DNA from: Marchantia polymorpha subsp. ruderalis
Taxonomy: Eukaryota > Streptophyta > Marchantiopsida > Marchantiales > Marchantiaceae
NCBI GenBank assembly: GCA_037833965.1
Contig: AP031352.1
Span: forward strand, 4,816,501-4,880,500
Direction: 5' to 3'
Length of the DNA: 64,000 nt
Position 1 is the first letter of the stretch, and each line of letters opens with the position of its first letter. Both the position numbers and the translations under genes were made by a program. The notes under the pieces were generated by a model. It worked only from the letters and a program-made list of their open reading frames with translations, ran no database searches and was not told the origin of the DNA. Shown piece after piece: positions 23,196 to 32,556 of this stretch.

Positions 23196-26100
23196 TCATC
23201 CCCTAGAACACCTATCACACACCAACATACGGGCCGCCTGACCAGCTGACCCACACAGCATGCACCTCAAGCCAGCACGTACTATCGCTAAGCTTGGGTC
23301 CATAGTGCCATCTACGTTTGGGAGGTGGCATGGCGCACAATTGCGCACATGATCCTTCCAAACAACGCCGTCACGACCCTCCAACAGGAGAACTCCAGAA
23401 GGTAACACCTCCCGCACCCGCAAGATTGTGTGTCCCGCCGTCACATCCAATGTCGTCGGTGCAGTCTGCTGTAGATAGACGTAGTCTCCCACATGGAATC
23501 TACGAATTGATGGTCGATAACCTCCTCCCCGAATGGTTGCATACCGCAACGTATCTCTATGTTGAGCAATCGCAAGATTCTCAAACGCTGCAGGCATAAC
23601 TCTCCGAAAGAGCTCTGCACGTTGAGAACATACTCTCACCCACATATTCGGGTCATCAAGGTTCACCACCTCGCTAGACTCACGACGAATCGATGTTGGC
23701 AAGTCTGGATCTCGGCCGTACAATAGAAAATATGGTGAGAAGGAAGCCAAGGATGCCTGCCGACTGAACCGATATCCCATGGCCAACCACGGTAACTGGA
23801 TATCCCAGTCCCCAAGATGACCTTTCTGCAGGCCATACTTGTGCAACGCCCTCTTCACCGTCTGTACAACACGTTCAGCTAAACCATCCGCCTCTGGATG
23901 ATCTCGCGACGTGGTCCGATTATCAATAAGTGCCTTGTCGCACAAGACCTGAAACTCCGTTCCCTGATCGGTTAACACCTCAGCTGGTGCACCATAGTGA
24001 CTAAGCACTCTGTCAAGAAAAGCATACGCTACTCCCTCACTTGCCTTGTCAGGTAATGCCACCAACTCAATCCACTTGGAGAAATGCTCCACCATCACCA
24101 ACACATACCGATGATGTCGTACAGTCAAAGGTAGTGGTCCAGCAAAGTTCAAACTCCAACGGTAACCCAACTCCATGATGGGTAATGGATGTAACACTGG
24201 TGTCGGGGCATTGAATGATGCCCTTACTCGATCACAAACCATGCAACGTGATACCAACTGCTGTACCTGAGTATGCATACCACGCCACCAATACTGACCA
24301 AGGAGTAAGCTGTATGTACGCTTCACTCCAAAATGTCCCAACTCCTCATGAGCATGCCTCACAATGCGTGCTCTCTGGGCTGGATGTGGTACTACTCGTA
24401 CCCTACCGTCCTCCCATACTCGGAGAACATGTGATCCCTCCAATCGGTACCTCTTGGCCCGTTGGAGAACACGATCTCGCTCCTTGGCACCCACTGTGCC
24501 TGGCACCATGCTGGTCCGTAGGAACTCCAACACCAATGCATCATCGTGTACATCACGCTGATCCACACCACCATCCTCAACCTCAGGATCTAGAGATCGA
24601 CCATCTATTCTCTGACTAGAGTAAGATGTCAGATGATCCTCTCTGCTGGAGTTCCCACGTAACCAACACATGAAGGCAGATGCATGCCAACCAGGCACCA
24701 TCTCCTCATCAACCTCACCATGCCATCTAGCTCCAGTGTCATCCTCCTGGCTAGTGCATGGGTTTCGACTCAAACCATCGGCATCTAGGTTCGCAACTCC
24801 AGGTCTATGCACCACCTGAAAGTCGTACTCCTGTAAGATGAGAGCCCACCGTGCAAGCTTCCCTGTAAGCTTGTCGGACTCCATCAACCACTTGAGCGGT
24901 TGATGATCAGTAACAAGGGTGAACTGCGTACCAAACAAGTAACACCTGAAGTGCGCCACAGCCCACACCGCTGCCAAGCACTCTCCCTCGTACGAACTAT
25001 ACCGCGACTCCGCTGCATTGTTCGAACGACTAGTGTACGCAACCACAAACTCCTTGCCCTCATCATCACGCTGCGTCAACACCGCTCCAAGTCCCAACAT
25101 ACTCCAATCAGTGTGCAATTGGTATGGACGACCTCTGATAGGTTTCCTCAAGATGGGAGCGGCCACCAACCTGGCCTTGAGCTCAACAAAAGCTCTCTCC
25201 TGCTCATCTCCCCATTGCCAATCCTCATCTGACTTCAGCAACTGGTTCAAAGGCTTGGCTATAGCACTGAACCCCTTCACATACCTCCGGTAGTAGTTCG
25301 CTAAACCCATAAATGCCCGAACTCTACTCACATCCGTGGGACCAGGGATGCGTGCAATAGCCTCCACCTTTGCTTGCTGAACTCCTAAACCACCTGGGTA
25401 TATCACATGACCCAAGTACTCAACCTTCTCCTGGAAGAACTTACACTTCCCAGGATGTAACCTCAAACCATGAGCCCTCAATCGCTCAAACACAGTCTGC
25501 AAGTGTATCTGGTGTTGCTCCACAGTGTCACTAAACACCAAGATATCATCAATGTAACATCTGACAAAATCTAGCCCCGCCAGGATTCTGTCCATAACCC
25601 TCTGGAACTCGGCAGGTGCATTCTTCAACCCAAAGGGTAAGAATCGCCACTGATACAAACAATCCTTGCCGTGGGAGTTGACGCCCCAAAACGCTGTCTT
25701 GGTTTTGTCCTCCTCCCGAATTGGCAACTGATGGTATCCTGCCCGAAGATCCAAAGTACTAAAAATCCTCGCATGTCCCACCACATCGAAGATCTCCTCA
25801 GGTGTAGGCATGGCATACTTATCGGACTTTGTCTGCCGATTGATAGGACGGTAGTCTCCACACATGCGCATATCCGTGTAGTTGCCATGTACATCCTTCT
25901 TCACCGGCATGACAGTGGCTGACGCATACTCACCATGCGATAACTCCACTAGTCCAGCCTCCAGTAGGTCCAACGTCCTACTCCGAATCAAATCTCTCTC
26001 CATCTCACTGTATCGATAAGGACGACGGAAGATTGGCGTATCACTAGCCAATTCTATCCGTATACCGGGTCCAATCAACGCACCCAACTCCTTCATACTA

Positions 26101-26237
26101 AAAGCAAAACAACTCCTATAGTCTCGTAGGAATTGTGTCAATCGTCGCCTCTCTCCTCCTGTGATCTGGGAACCAATCAATGGCTCCCATTCCTCCTCCA
26201 TAGGCACACTAGAGGGAGGCGACACTGTCAATGGTTG
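23196..26237 (-). CDS. pol: Retroelement pol: RT, RNase H, integrase, start of PHD
   Basis: The open frame of 1011 codons is counted here from 26231 (a TTG codon), in phase with the upstream methyltransferase frame across a TAG. RT spans about residues 60-235 with FSTLDLRAGYHQ and the catalytic YIDD (226-229). RNase H spans about 370-450 (D375, E417, TDHQPLKW). The integrase zinc domain is H627..H633..C663..C666. The integrase core should show D,D,E: the first is Asn (N695, in SLNFAGPL), followed by D755 (TDQG) and E786 (GLAER). D755 to E786 leaves 30 intervening residues, against about 35 in the family, suggesting a small in-frame loss after TEF. The C-terminus begins a PHD finger (C990, C993, C1005, C1008) cut by TGA. 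The integrase is predicted inactive. Confidence 0.93.
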   Translation of the reverse strand, partial: QPLTVSPPSSVPMEEEWEPLIGSQITGGERRRLTQFLRDYRSCFAFSMKELGALIGPGIRIELASDTPIFRRPYRYSEMERDLIRSRTLDLLEAGLVELSHGEYASATVMPVKKDVHGNYTDMRMCGDYRPINRQTKSDKYAMPTPEEIFDVVGHARIFSTLDLRAGYHQLPIREEDKTKTAFWGVNSHGKDCLYQWRFLPFGLKNAPAEFQRVMDRILAGLDFVRCYIDDILVFSDTVEQHQIHLQTVFERLRAHGLRLHPGKCKFFQEKVEYLGHVIYPGGLGVQQAKVEAIARIPGPTDVSRVRAFMGLANYYRRYVKGFSAIAKPLNQLLKSDEDWQWGDEQERAFVELKARLVAAPILRKPIRGRPYQLHTDWSMLGLGAVLTQRDDEGKEFVVAYTSRSNNAAESRYSSYEGECLAAVWAVAHFRCYLFGTQFTLVTDHQPLKWLMESDKLTGKLARWALILQEYDFQVVHRPGVANLDADGLSRNPCTSQEDDTGARWHGEVDEEMVPGWHASAFMCWLRGNSSREDHLTSYSSQRIDGRSLDPEVEDGGVDQRDVHDDALVLEFLRTSMVPGTVGAKERDRVLQRAKRYRLEGSHVLRVWEDGRVRVVPHPAQRARIVRHAHEELGHFGVKRTYSLLLGQYWWRGMHTQVQQLVSRCMVCDRVRASFNAPTPVLHPLPIMELGYRWSLNFAGPLPLTVRHHRYVLVMVEHFSKWIELVALPDKASEGVAYAFLDRVLSHYGAPAEVLTDQGTEFQVLCDKALIDNRTTSRDHPEADGLAERVVQTVKRALHKYGLQKGHLGDWDIQLPWLAMGYRFSRQASLASFSPYFLLYGRDPDLPTSIRRESSEVVNLDDPNMWVRVCSQRAELFRRVMPAAFENLAIAQHRDTLRYATIRGGGYRPSIRRFHVGDYVYLQQTAPTTLDVTAGHTILRVREVLPSGVLLLEGRDGVVWKDHVRNCAPCHLPNVDGTMDPSLAIVRAGLRCMLCGSAGQAARMLVCDRCSRG

Positions 26238-27971
26238 CTACGCTACACACTGCAAAGAAGGGTTCTCTGTACCCTCCTTCGTAGCCACCTCCACGTGAGA
26301 ATCCTCTCCAACTGCATGGGCTGCAACTTTGGCAAGTCCTTTCGTCACGTACCATAAACTCCAAGGATAACGAATATCTCGCCTGTCGCCCCCAGCCATT
26401 GCTACTACCGTCCCGGTAGGCAATGAGCTAATAAGTGGTGTTACAACCACCAAATCTGCGCGCAAACGGCGTTGCTCGGCCAAACCCAAGCTCACAATCC
26501 ACGTCAAGCAGTTCAGGTCCATAGCCTGACCCAAAACCTGACGACGCGACGCCTCTGAAACTGAAGAAGCTGCGGTCACACCAGTAAGAAACCCCATCGC
26601 ACGCTCTCTCTCATCAGCGTTGGGCTCCACCAACTGATGTAGGGTACTGTCCCATAGTAGTCCAGGTCCCCCATCACGATATGCATGTGATGCCGGATAA
26701 CTGACAAATGTAGGTAAAGCCATCCGAGGCTGACCTACGCGGTTCACCAATGCCATAGGTGACCTGTCAGCAACTCTCACTACTTGAGAGTGCCGGGAAA
26801 CATCCAAGATACTGTCAACGGTGAGTGTAGTATCACGCTTCACCGAATCATAGGCATGACGCAATATCTCACGTGGCAAAAGGTTGGTCCACCACAAACG
26901 TGCACGATGCGCTCGTGATCCAACCCTCGCAGCATCCAACAGTACTGCTGATCCAATCCATGCTCGGACTTGATGGACACTCGCCATCAACTGGGCCCGA
27001 GTGTCACCCAACAATGGTACGTTCTCCGGAATGTATGCTGGAGAACATGTCTGCTGCACTTGGAGATGACGTAACACTCGCATCATCTCCCAAAACATCC
27101 GAGATCTGGGATCATGCAACCCTGTCCCATGTCCAACGCGTGTGTGTCCTTGACATGGCCAGCCCGCAATCACCATATCAATATGGCCAACGCGGTCAAG
27201 GTCTGGCGCCCCCAGCAACGAAATGTCTGAAGGCAACGCCTTCTGGAATCCTCGGACAGCTGATCGCGGCAACAACGAAGGAAAACGCCGCATCAACTGT
27301 GCAACATGTCGTGAAGAGACTCGACGTGCAGTCTCGTCCTTCTCCACATACAAGTATCTCCGTACGGGAATACCTGACTGCAACACCGCAGCCAAACCGG
27401 TGCTGATCCCACCAAAAAGATCCAGCAAACAAACGCCCTCTAAGGAATACTCCCATGCAATAGGTGTAGTAACCAATGGAGACAATGCGCTAGAACCACC
27501 AACTAGCCGATCAGCTGAAGCACTCTCTGGCTCTGCTGGTAAAGAGGCTTCACTCCAAGCCTTTTTTACCAACCTATCAGCTTCCAACTGTAGTGCCTGG
27601 CACGAACTCCACAGTGGAACATCTAAGGGTGAAGTCACCGCCGCTGTGAAACTCACAACCTCCTCCACATCCTCGTAGACTGAGGTATCGTCGGCAGACA
27701 TGTTCCCCTCCAACAAGTCATCGGGCCAGGTAAGCACTCCGCTAAAACCTGCTACAGATGCCAAGACCGCTGACGAAGATCCAAGAGGTCGATCCCGAGA
27801 AATAAATCTCACTGGCAGCTCGCTCAAACGTCCATCTCCGGACTGCCAACCAGGACGATATGCGGCAGTCTCCATCCAATAGTCCATCCGGAAGCCCATC
27901 GGGTATAACACCACTCCACCAACAAGCACATCATATGACTCTACTGATGTAACCACAGCACGAACTCCAAA
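26238..27971 (-). CDS. C5-cytosine DNA methyltransferase domain of the retroelement polyprotein
   Basis: This segment lies between in-frame TAG codons at 27974-27972 and 26240-26238. Counted from 27956, residues 1-55 look like the tail of the retropepsin region (SYDVLVGGVVLYPMGF). The methyltransferase follows: motif I LLDLFGGISTG (177-187), motif IV GWPCQGH with the catalytic Cys in PCQ (267-269), motif VI PENV (310-313), motif VIII SRAHRARLWW (347-356) and the motif IX/X region ERAMGF and GQAMDLNCLTW (476-486). All the signature residues I can see are intact. The enzyme would transfer methyl from SAM to carbon 5 of cytosine. The protease-methyltransferase-RT order matches what I recall of methyltransferase-bearing retrotransposons in charophytes. 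Target choice and activity cannot be told from sequence. Confidence 0.92.
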   Translation of the reverse strand, partial: FGVRAVVTSVESYDVLVGGVVLYPMGFRMDYWMETAAYRPGWQSGDGRLSELPVRFISRDRPLGSSSAVLASVAGFSGVLTWPDDLLEGNMSADDTSVYEDVEEVVSFTAAVTSPLDVPLWSSCQALQLEADRLVKKAWSEASLPAEPESASADRLVGGSSALSPLVTTPIAWEYSLEGVCLLDLFGGISTGLAAVLQSGIPVRRYLYVEKDETARRVSSRHVAQLMRRFPSLLPRSAVRGFQKALPSDISLLGAPDLDRVGHIDMVIAGWPCQGHTRVGHGTGLHDPRSRMFWEMMRVLRHLQVQQTCSPAYIPENVPLLGDTRAQLMASVHQVRAWIGSAVLLDAARVGSRAHRARLWWTNLLPREILRHAYDSVKRDTTLTVDSILDVSRHSQVVRVADRSPMALVNRVGQPRMALPTFVSYPASHAYRDGGPGLLWDSTLHQLVEPNADERERAMGFLTGVTAASSVSEASRRQVLGQAMDLNCLTWIVSLGLAEQRRLRADLVVVTPLISSLPTGTVVAMAGGDRRDIRYPWSLWYVTKGLAKVAAHAVGEDSHVEVATKEGTENPSLQCVA

Positions 27972-28664
27972 CTACGAGCTATCATGAGGGTGATCATGCC
28001 TCAACTGCACCGCTATGCTCTCCCTGGTCATAAAGTAAGACCTATTGCTGGCACCACCAAGGGATGTCTGGATCTGGAATGGGCAAGGTTCCAACTCGGA
28101 CCTCCGAATGCCCAAACTAATGCATGCAGCCTTGCCCAACATCAAGGGCTGTGCACCAGAATCCAACAAAACTCTGGCTGGGACATACACCTGTCCAGTA
28201 GAACTCACTAACCGAAATAGACCACTTCGGTTGTCCACCATACATACACCAAGGACAATACTCTCGCGATCAATGGCTGGGCGAGCTGGTAAGGACTCCA
28301 TCCTCGCCGTTGCGGCCTGCCAAGTCGTCTCCTCGAACAATGTAGACGTTGAGGATGGGTCCTCAACTGTATCCTCACTTATCTCGGCACTAGTAGCAGC
28401 GACTCTCCCACGCTCACACGACGTGGCTACTACCCGAAATACTCGAGCCAAATCAATACCAGAGTCTATCAACTCCGTGGCTGAGAACAATGGAGATCGC
28501 AAGACTGCAGCGGCCATCCGCATCACTGCACTAGATGGCACGGCTGCGTCCACAACAGATGATGTAAGAACCTCAGTTCTCACTCTAGTGTCACTAAGCG
28601 GTGCAGGTCTCATAGATGAACTGCTACCCACCTCTGACAACAAAAAGGACTGGGGAAGTCTAGA
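27972..28664 (-). CDS. Retroelement retropepsin (protease) region
   Basis: In frame with gag across a TAG. Counted from 28643, the aspartic protease active site is LLDSGAQPLMLG with DSG at 161-163, followed by a GIRRSELEPCPF segment. The N-terminal 130 residues are low-complexity linker. The TAG at 27974-27972 interrupts the domain before its last strand, which continues as SYDVLVGG in the next open stretch. The protease would cut the polyprotein during particle maturation. Confidence 0.8.
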   Translation of the reverse strand, partial: SRLPQSFLLSEVGSSSSMRPAPLSDTRVRTEVLTSSVVDAAVPSSAVMRMAAAVLRSPLFSATELIDSGIDLARVFRVVATSCERGRVAATSAEISEDTVEDPSSTSTLFEETTWQAATARMESLPARPAIDRESIVLGVCMVDNRSGLFRLVSSTGQVYVPARVLLDSGAQPLMLGKAACISLGIRRSELEPCPFQIQTSLGGASNRSYFMTRESIAVQLRHDHPHDSS

Positions 28665-30119
28665 CTAACGTCCACCCTCACCCCTCTGAGGGTCCAACTC
28701 CACAGTCGCACCACGTGGCTTTGAAGTGCGAGCACCACCTCTGGTCACTGCAACTGATGCCTCAACCTGTGCTGCATTGGCCAAATAGGAGAAATCCTCT
28801 CCTTCGTAAGATGTGGAAGTGCTCGCCCCCAGACCAGCCATAGCAGCAAGCCTCTGCTCCAACTGCTCAATCCGAGCAGCCAAAGCGCTCTCTGTGGCGG
28901 AAGTAGCAATCGCTGCAGTACGCTCAATGGCCCCAGTACCTCTACCACCTCTACCACCTCGACCACCTCGGTTTTGCGGAGCATCACCTCCACGACCTCT
29001 ACCTCCAGATCTCAACTCAGGATGAAGGTCAAAGCAACGCTCTCGAGGGTGACCCGGTCGATGACAATGATCACAAGTCACATGTGCCGGCTGTGGCCTA
29101 GCCTGTGGAGTTTGTACCTCTCGCTCCTGGGGACAATCCTTCCTCATATGGCTACCTCCGCATGTCCAACATGACGGTCCCTGTGGCTGACCCGAAAATG
29201 AAGGCAGTGGTGGCCGCGCACTAGGCTCTCTGTGACCTGAAGGATGTCGTGTATGACCTCCACGACTCCGACTTATGGGGCGAGACTGTGCTTGGCTATG
29301 TGGGATACGCGAGGTAGTGGTCGTGTCCCTCGCAAATGTAGACGTCACCACCCTCTCCTCCACCATGTTAAGCTCAATCTTCTCAGAAAGAGCAAACACA
29401 TGGGCTAATGTGGGTGATGAGTCGCTCATGAGAGTAGCATCACGCACTCTCCTCCGCAACTCTCTGTCCAGGATCCGATACCAGTACTCGACAGCCTGTG
29501 CCTCAGTCACACCGTGAGTAACTGAGATGAGCCGTCGCATACGAGTGTATGCCTCACGAAGACTCTCACCAGTCTTCCGCTCAAACTCCTGGAGGCTCCT
29601 CAACTTCTCCGTTTTCACCCCTTGATAATTCTTCCTCAATCTCTGGAAGAACTCAGGAATGGGGCTAAACGAAGGTACGCCACCAGCATCTCCCCTCGTG
29701 CTGCCACCGGCAATGCTAACAGTACCGCTGCTGGTACTAGTACCAGTTGCGCCAACTGCTCCACTGGTACCCTCGTTGATGCTACTACTCGCACCTCCAC
29801 TGATGCCGATACTCGCAGCTCCACTGGTACCCACACCACCCTGGGTAATGGATGAGTAGTTCGGAGACCAATGCCGTCTCCATGCATCAATCTCTACAGC
29901 ATACTCTCTCCCAAACTCATGATAATCGTCCATGGGAGGCCCCTCCAAATGCTGGAATAATCCCTTCCATGCAAAGAAGGGTGTAAACAACGTGGGGTTA
30001 CGCAGAAACTGCATATCACACCACGTGTCGAACTCCTGAATAAAATCATCAAGCTCGATGGTGCCCACTGCACCAGAGTAACGTCAAGGGCCCTTCGCGG
30101 CCCCGTACATCCCGTCCAT
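28665..30119 (-). CDS. gag: Retroelement gag (capsid/nucleocapsid), with early opal stop
   Basis: The frame opens at an ATG at 30119-30117, meets TGA at 30086-30084 after 11 codons, and is then open to the TAG at 28667-28665. The 467 codons counted from 30068 have no ATG start, so the upstream ATG is the likely original start and the TGA, whose C-to-T origin would lie in a CpG, a later lesion. Features: a helical capsid-like region with FFQRLRKNYQG..KTEKLRSLQEF (141-162), two CCHC knuckles (C300-C303-H307-C312 and C332-C335-H340-C345), an RGG-rich basic stretch (356-378) and a short coiled coil (395-412). It would package element RNA. Confidence 0.85.
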
Positions 30120-31007
30120 GCCTCAAATCAATGGGGTGGGGACACTAGACGATATCACCATCAAAGACTCTCTGTCTGCAACACTCTGGTCCTGCTCCGC
30201 AACAACTGGCGAAATAGATGGAGGTAGCCGATACCTCAATCCACTCCACGTAAATCCCCCGCGGTCCTCAACAGGACCACTAGACTGCTCCGTGATGACG
30301 AGACTTCAACTGGCACCACTGCCAGATCTCCACCCAATAACCCAATCCGCCTCTGATGCCGTGCTGCACTGAGCTACTCTAGCCCTACTAGCTAAGGTGT
30401 ATGGGCAACCTAACCTGTCATCACAGCAAGAAGACTCTCACGGTCTACTAGTCATCACTCCAGTCTCACCGTGAGAGAAACATAGATAGACCGGCCGGTG
30501 ATCAAGTCCAGCCCCCTATCGCCAGCACACAGGAGTAAAACTACTCCGGAAATCAGCGTCACCCCTACACGGGCGCGCACCAGGAAGCAAGACTGGAGAG
30601 GATCCAAACACAAGCAACCAGCTAGCAACGACTCTCCAGTCTAAAGGAAACACAGCACAAAACAAGACAACACACACGGGACATCGCATCGCTTCGCGAT
30701 CCCGATTCGATCTCCATCGCCCTCCATTTACGTGGGCCTCCAGTGCCTATGATGTCCTCTTCCATCAAATTGCAAACAAAAATTGTTTGAAAACTTCATT
30801 TTTTTTCTTTTTTTTTTTCTTTTTCTCCTTCACACAGGGGTCACACTGCCCCTCAACAAACACACTACACACTGAAAGCTCAATATATTGACTACGTCAT
30901 ATATATATTTACAATGCTTTCAAATCATCACGTCACAGGTAGTGAAACCGGGTGCAAACTCCCGATCCCTTCAGGAACTCCTATCTAAACGCTACAAGTA
31001 TTTGCTA
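30120..31007 (-). other. Element leader region
   Basis: Between the gag start and the next open frame upstream. It contains a long A-rich purine stretch on the minus strand (30797-30828 as T-rich on plus). I searched by eye for a tRNA-complementary primer-binding site and for copies of terminal repeats A or B and saw none. No coding sequence was recognised. Confidence 0.45.
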
Positions 31008-31376
31008 TCAATCCTTTGGGAGACTATCAAGAAATTTCTCTAGTACAAGAATTTCTTCTAAAAGACAATCTTGAACATACTGAACATCTCTCAAATGGTC
31101 AGCAATATCCTGTGGAAGGTCTAGTAACTCATCCTCACATACCCTATACTCTAGGCCGGATTCCTCTAGAAGTTTCTCTACGGCTAGTGCCTCGTCCCAA
31201 TCTAACCCGGAATCTTTTTCCTCTGCCACAACAATGTTTACCGGATTCTCTTCTACTTGAGGCTGCACCGTCACTTCCTGCTCACGTTCCTCGCTGCTGA
31301 CGACCTCCATTGGCTGAATCTCTGGTAAACTTTCTCCCACTTTCTCACCAAGCGGCATTTTCTCTTCACAAGTCAA
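31008..31376 (-). CDS. Small acidic protein of unknown function
   Basis: An open frame of 122 codons; the first ATG may be 31376 or the MPLGEK Met a few codons in. The product is strikingly acidic, with a Glu-rich N-terminal half and a C-terminal part (LDWDEALAVEKLLEE ... FLDSLPKD) that looks amphipathic and helical. I do not recognise the family. It lies between the macro-domain fragment and gag inside the composite element, on the same strand. It could be an accessory frame, an exon of the captured host gene, or chance. Confidence 0.35.
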   Translation of the reverse strand: MTCEEKMPLGEKVGESLPEIQPMEVVSSEEREQEVTVQPQVEENPVNIVVAEEKDSGLDWDEALAVEKLLEESGLEYRVCEDELLDLPQDIADHLRDVQYVQDCLLEEILVLEKFLDSLPKD

Positions 31377-31912
31377 AACTCCACTGTGTACAAGGATTGT
31401 TTACAGAGTATCTGTAAACTAAATCTGAAGGGAAAACTAAAAATTGTTTAACTCCAAAACTATCACAAAGTTTTAGAAGAGCACCAAAAACTTTTTACTG
31501 TAAAGTATCACTCATGGATATTTACCACAGTAAAAATGAAAGGAACTGTGAAACTTGTATAAAGTTAACCTCCTTCTATGAACAGCTAAAGCAATTTGTT
31601 TATCTCTACCGGTTTTCAAGCACTGTGCATAGCCTGAAACCACAAAGAGACCTCTTGCTATCTTGTAGAACTAAGACATAAGAATTTTCATCACACCTCA
31701 GTTGTACATCACTACAGTTTCTGAAGAACGTACTGAACTGTAACTTCACACTTCACTTTATAGAGGAACGGAGTAGACAAGCTCGCTTTGGGAAATATTA
31801 CCTGGGTAGCCTGCAAGAGTTTGCTGACCATTGTATTGGTAACTATCAAGGTCACATCATAGGTGAAATACTAGAAATAGAGGTACAACAGTATATTGAA
31901 ACTGTACTGTTT
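31377..31912. other. Spacer inside the composite element
   Basis: AT-rich sequence between the acidic frame and the macro-domain fragment. No domain, repeat or RNA gene was recognised. Confidence 0.4.
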
Positions 31913-32556
31913 TTATACTGAAACTAGAGGTGACTGGACAGTTCCAGGAAGAGCAGATATTCTGATTTTCCGTTCAGTTATCACTGTCTCTCCATTTTCA
32001 TCCCCGACGTCAGGGGGTAATTTTGTACTCGCAACGTCTTCCTCCTGCTTGTCTCGGGGGAAATAAAGTGGAAGTAATCTTTTGTAGATCTCGGTGTCAG
32101 TTGTTGTGACAGTGCAAAAAACCACTGCTGTTATCTTCTCCTTATATTTTTCAAGGAATCGGCGAACAGTCCGTATTGCTACATGGGCGGCAGCTTCCCG
32201 AGGATATCCCTTTGATTCAGTGTAAATACAGCCAAAGGCAATACTTGAAAGGCCTTGTTCTAACAACAACTCGAGGCAAGATCGGTAACAGTGACTCAGG
32301 GCGTTTTCTGCGGCTGTTTGATACTTGGGTGCATATATGGGGCCTACTGTGTGTATGACACGCCTTGCAGGCAGGTCATAGCCACTAGTGACTTTCGCCA
32401 AACCAGTTGGTCTGGAGACGAGGTTTGGCTTCTATTGCTCTCGGAAACTTCGAACGCACGGCCCTCCTGTTCGTTCCACCGCGGCACCTGGTCCAATTTC
32501 ACAACGAACTCGCCCCCTCCCAAAGCAGAAGTCCGGGTGCTCACTCTGGTGTACAT
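31913..32556 (-). pseudogene. Truncated GDAP2-like macro-domain gene
   Basis: Two segments resemble plant GDAP2-type proteins (macro domain plus Sec14/CRAL-TRIO). The N-terminal piece (32556 to about 32440) includes a VVKLDQVPRW motif. From about 32401 a different frame carries the second half of the macro domain: LAKVTSGYDLPARRVIHTVG, then SIAFGCIYTESKGYPRE and AVVFCTVTTTDTEIYKRLLP, ending at a stop after RISALPG. The central ADP-ribose-binding part between the two pieces is missing, and no Sec14 domain follows. A CAG acceptor-like site sits just before the second piece. The long intron-free macro segment could reflect capture from spliced RNA, or one large host exon. Confidence 0.75.

Noticed and set aside
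24215-28668. Many plus-strand open frames across the pol, methyltransferase and protease region
   Set aside because: They are antisense shadows of the well-supported minus-strand polyprotein.
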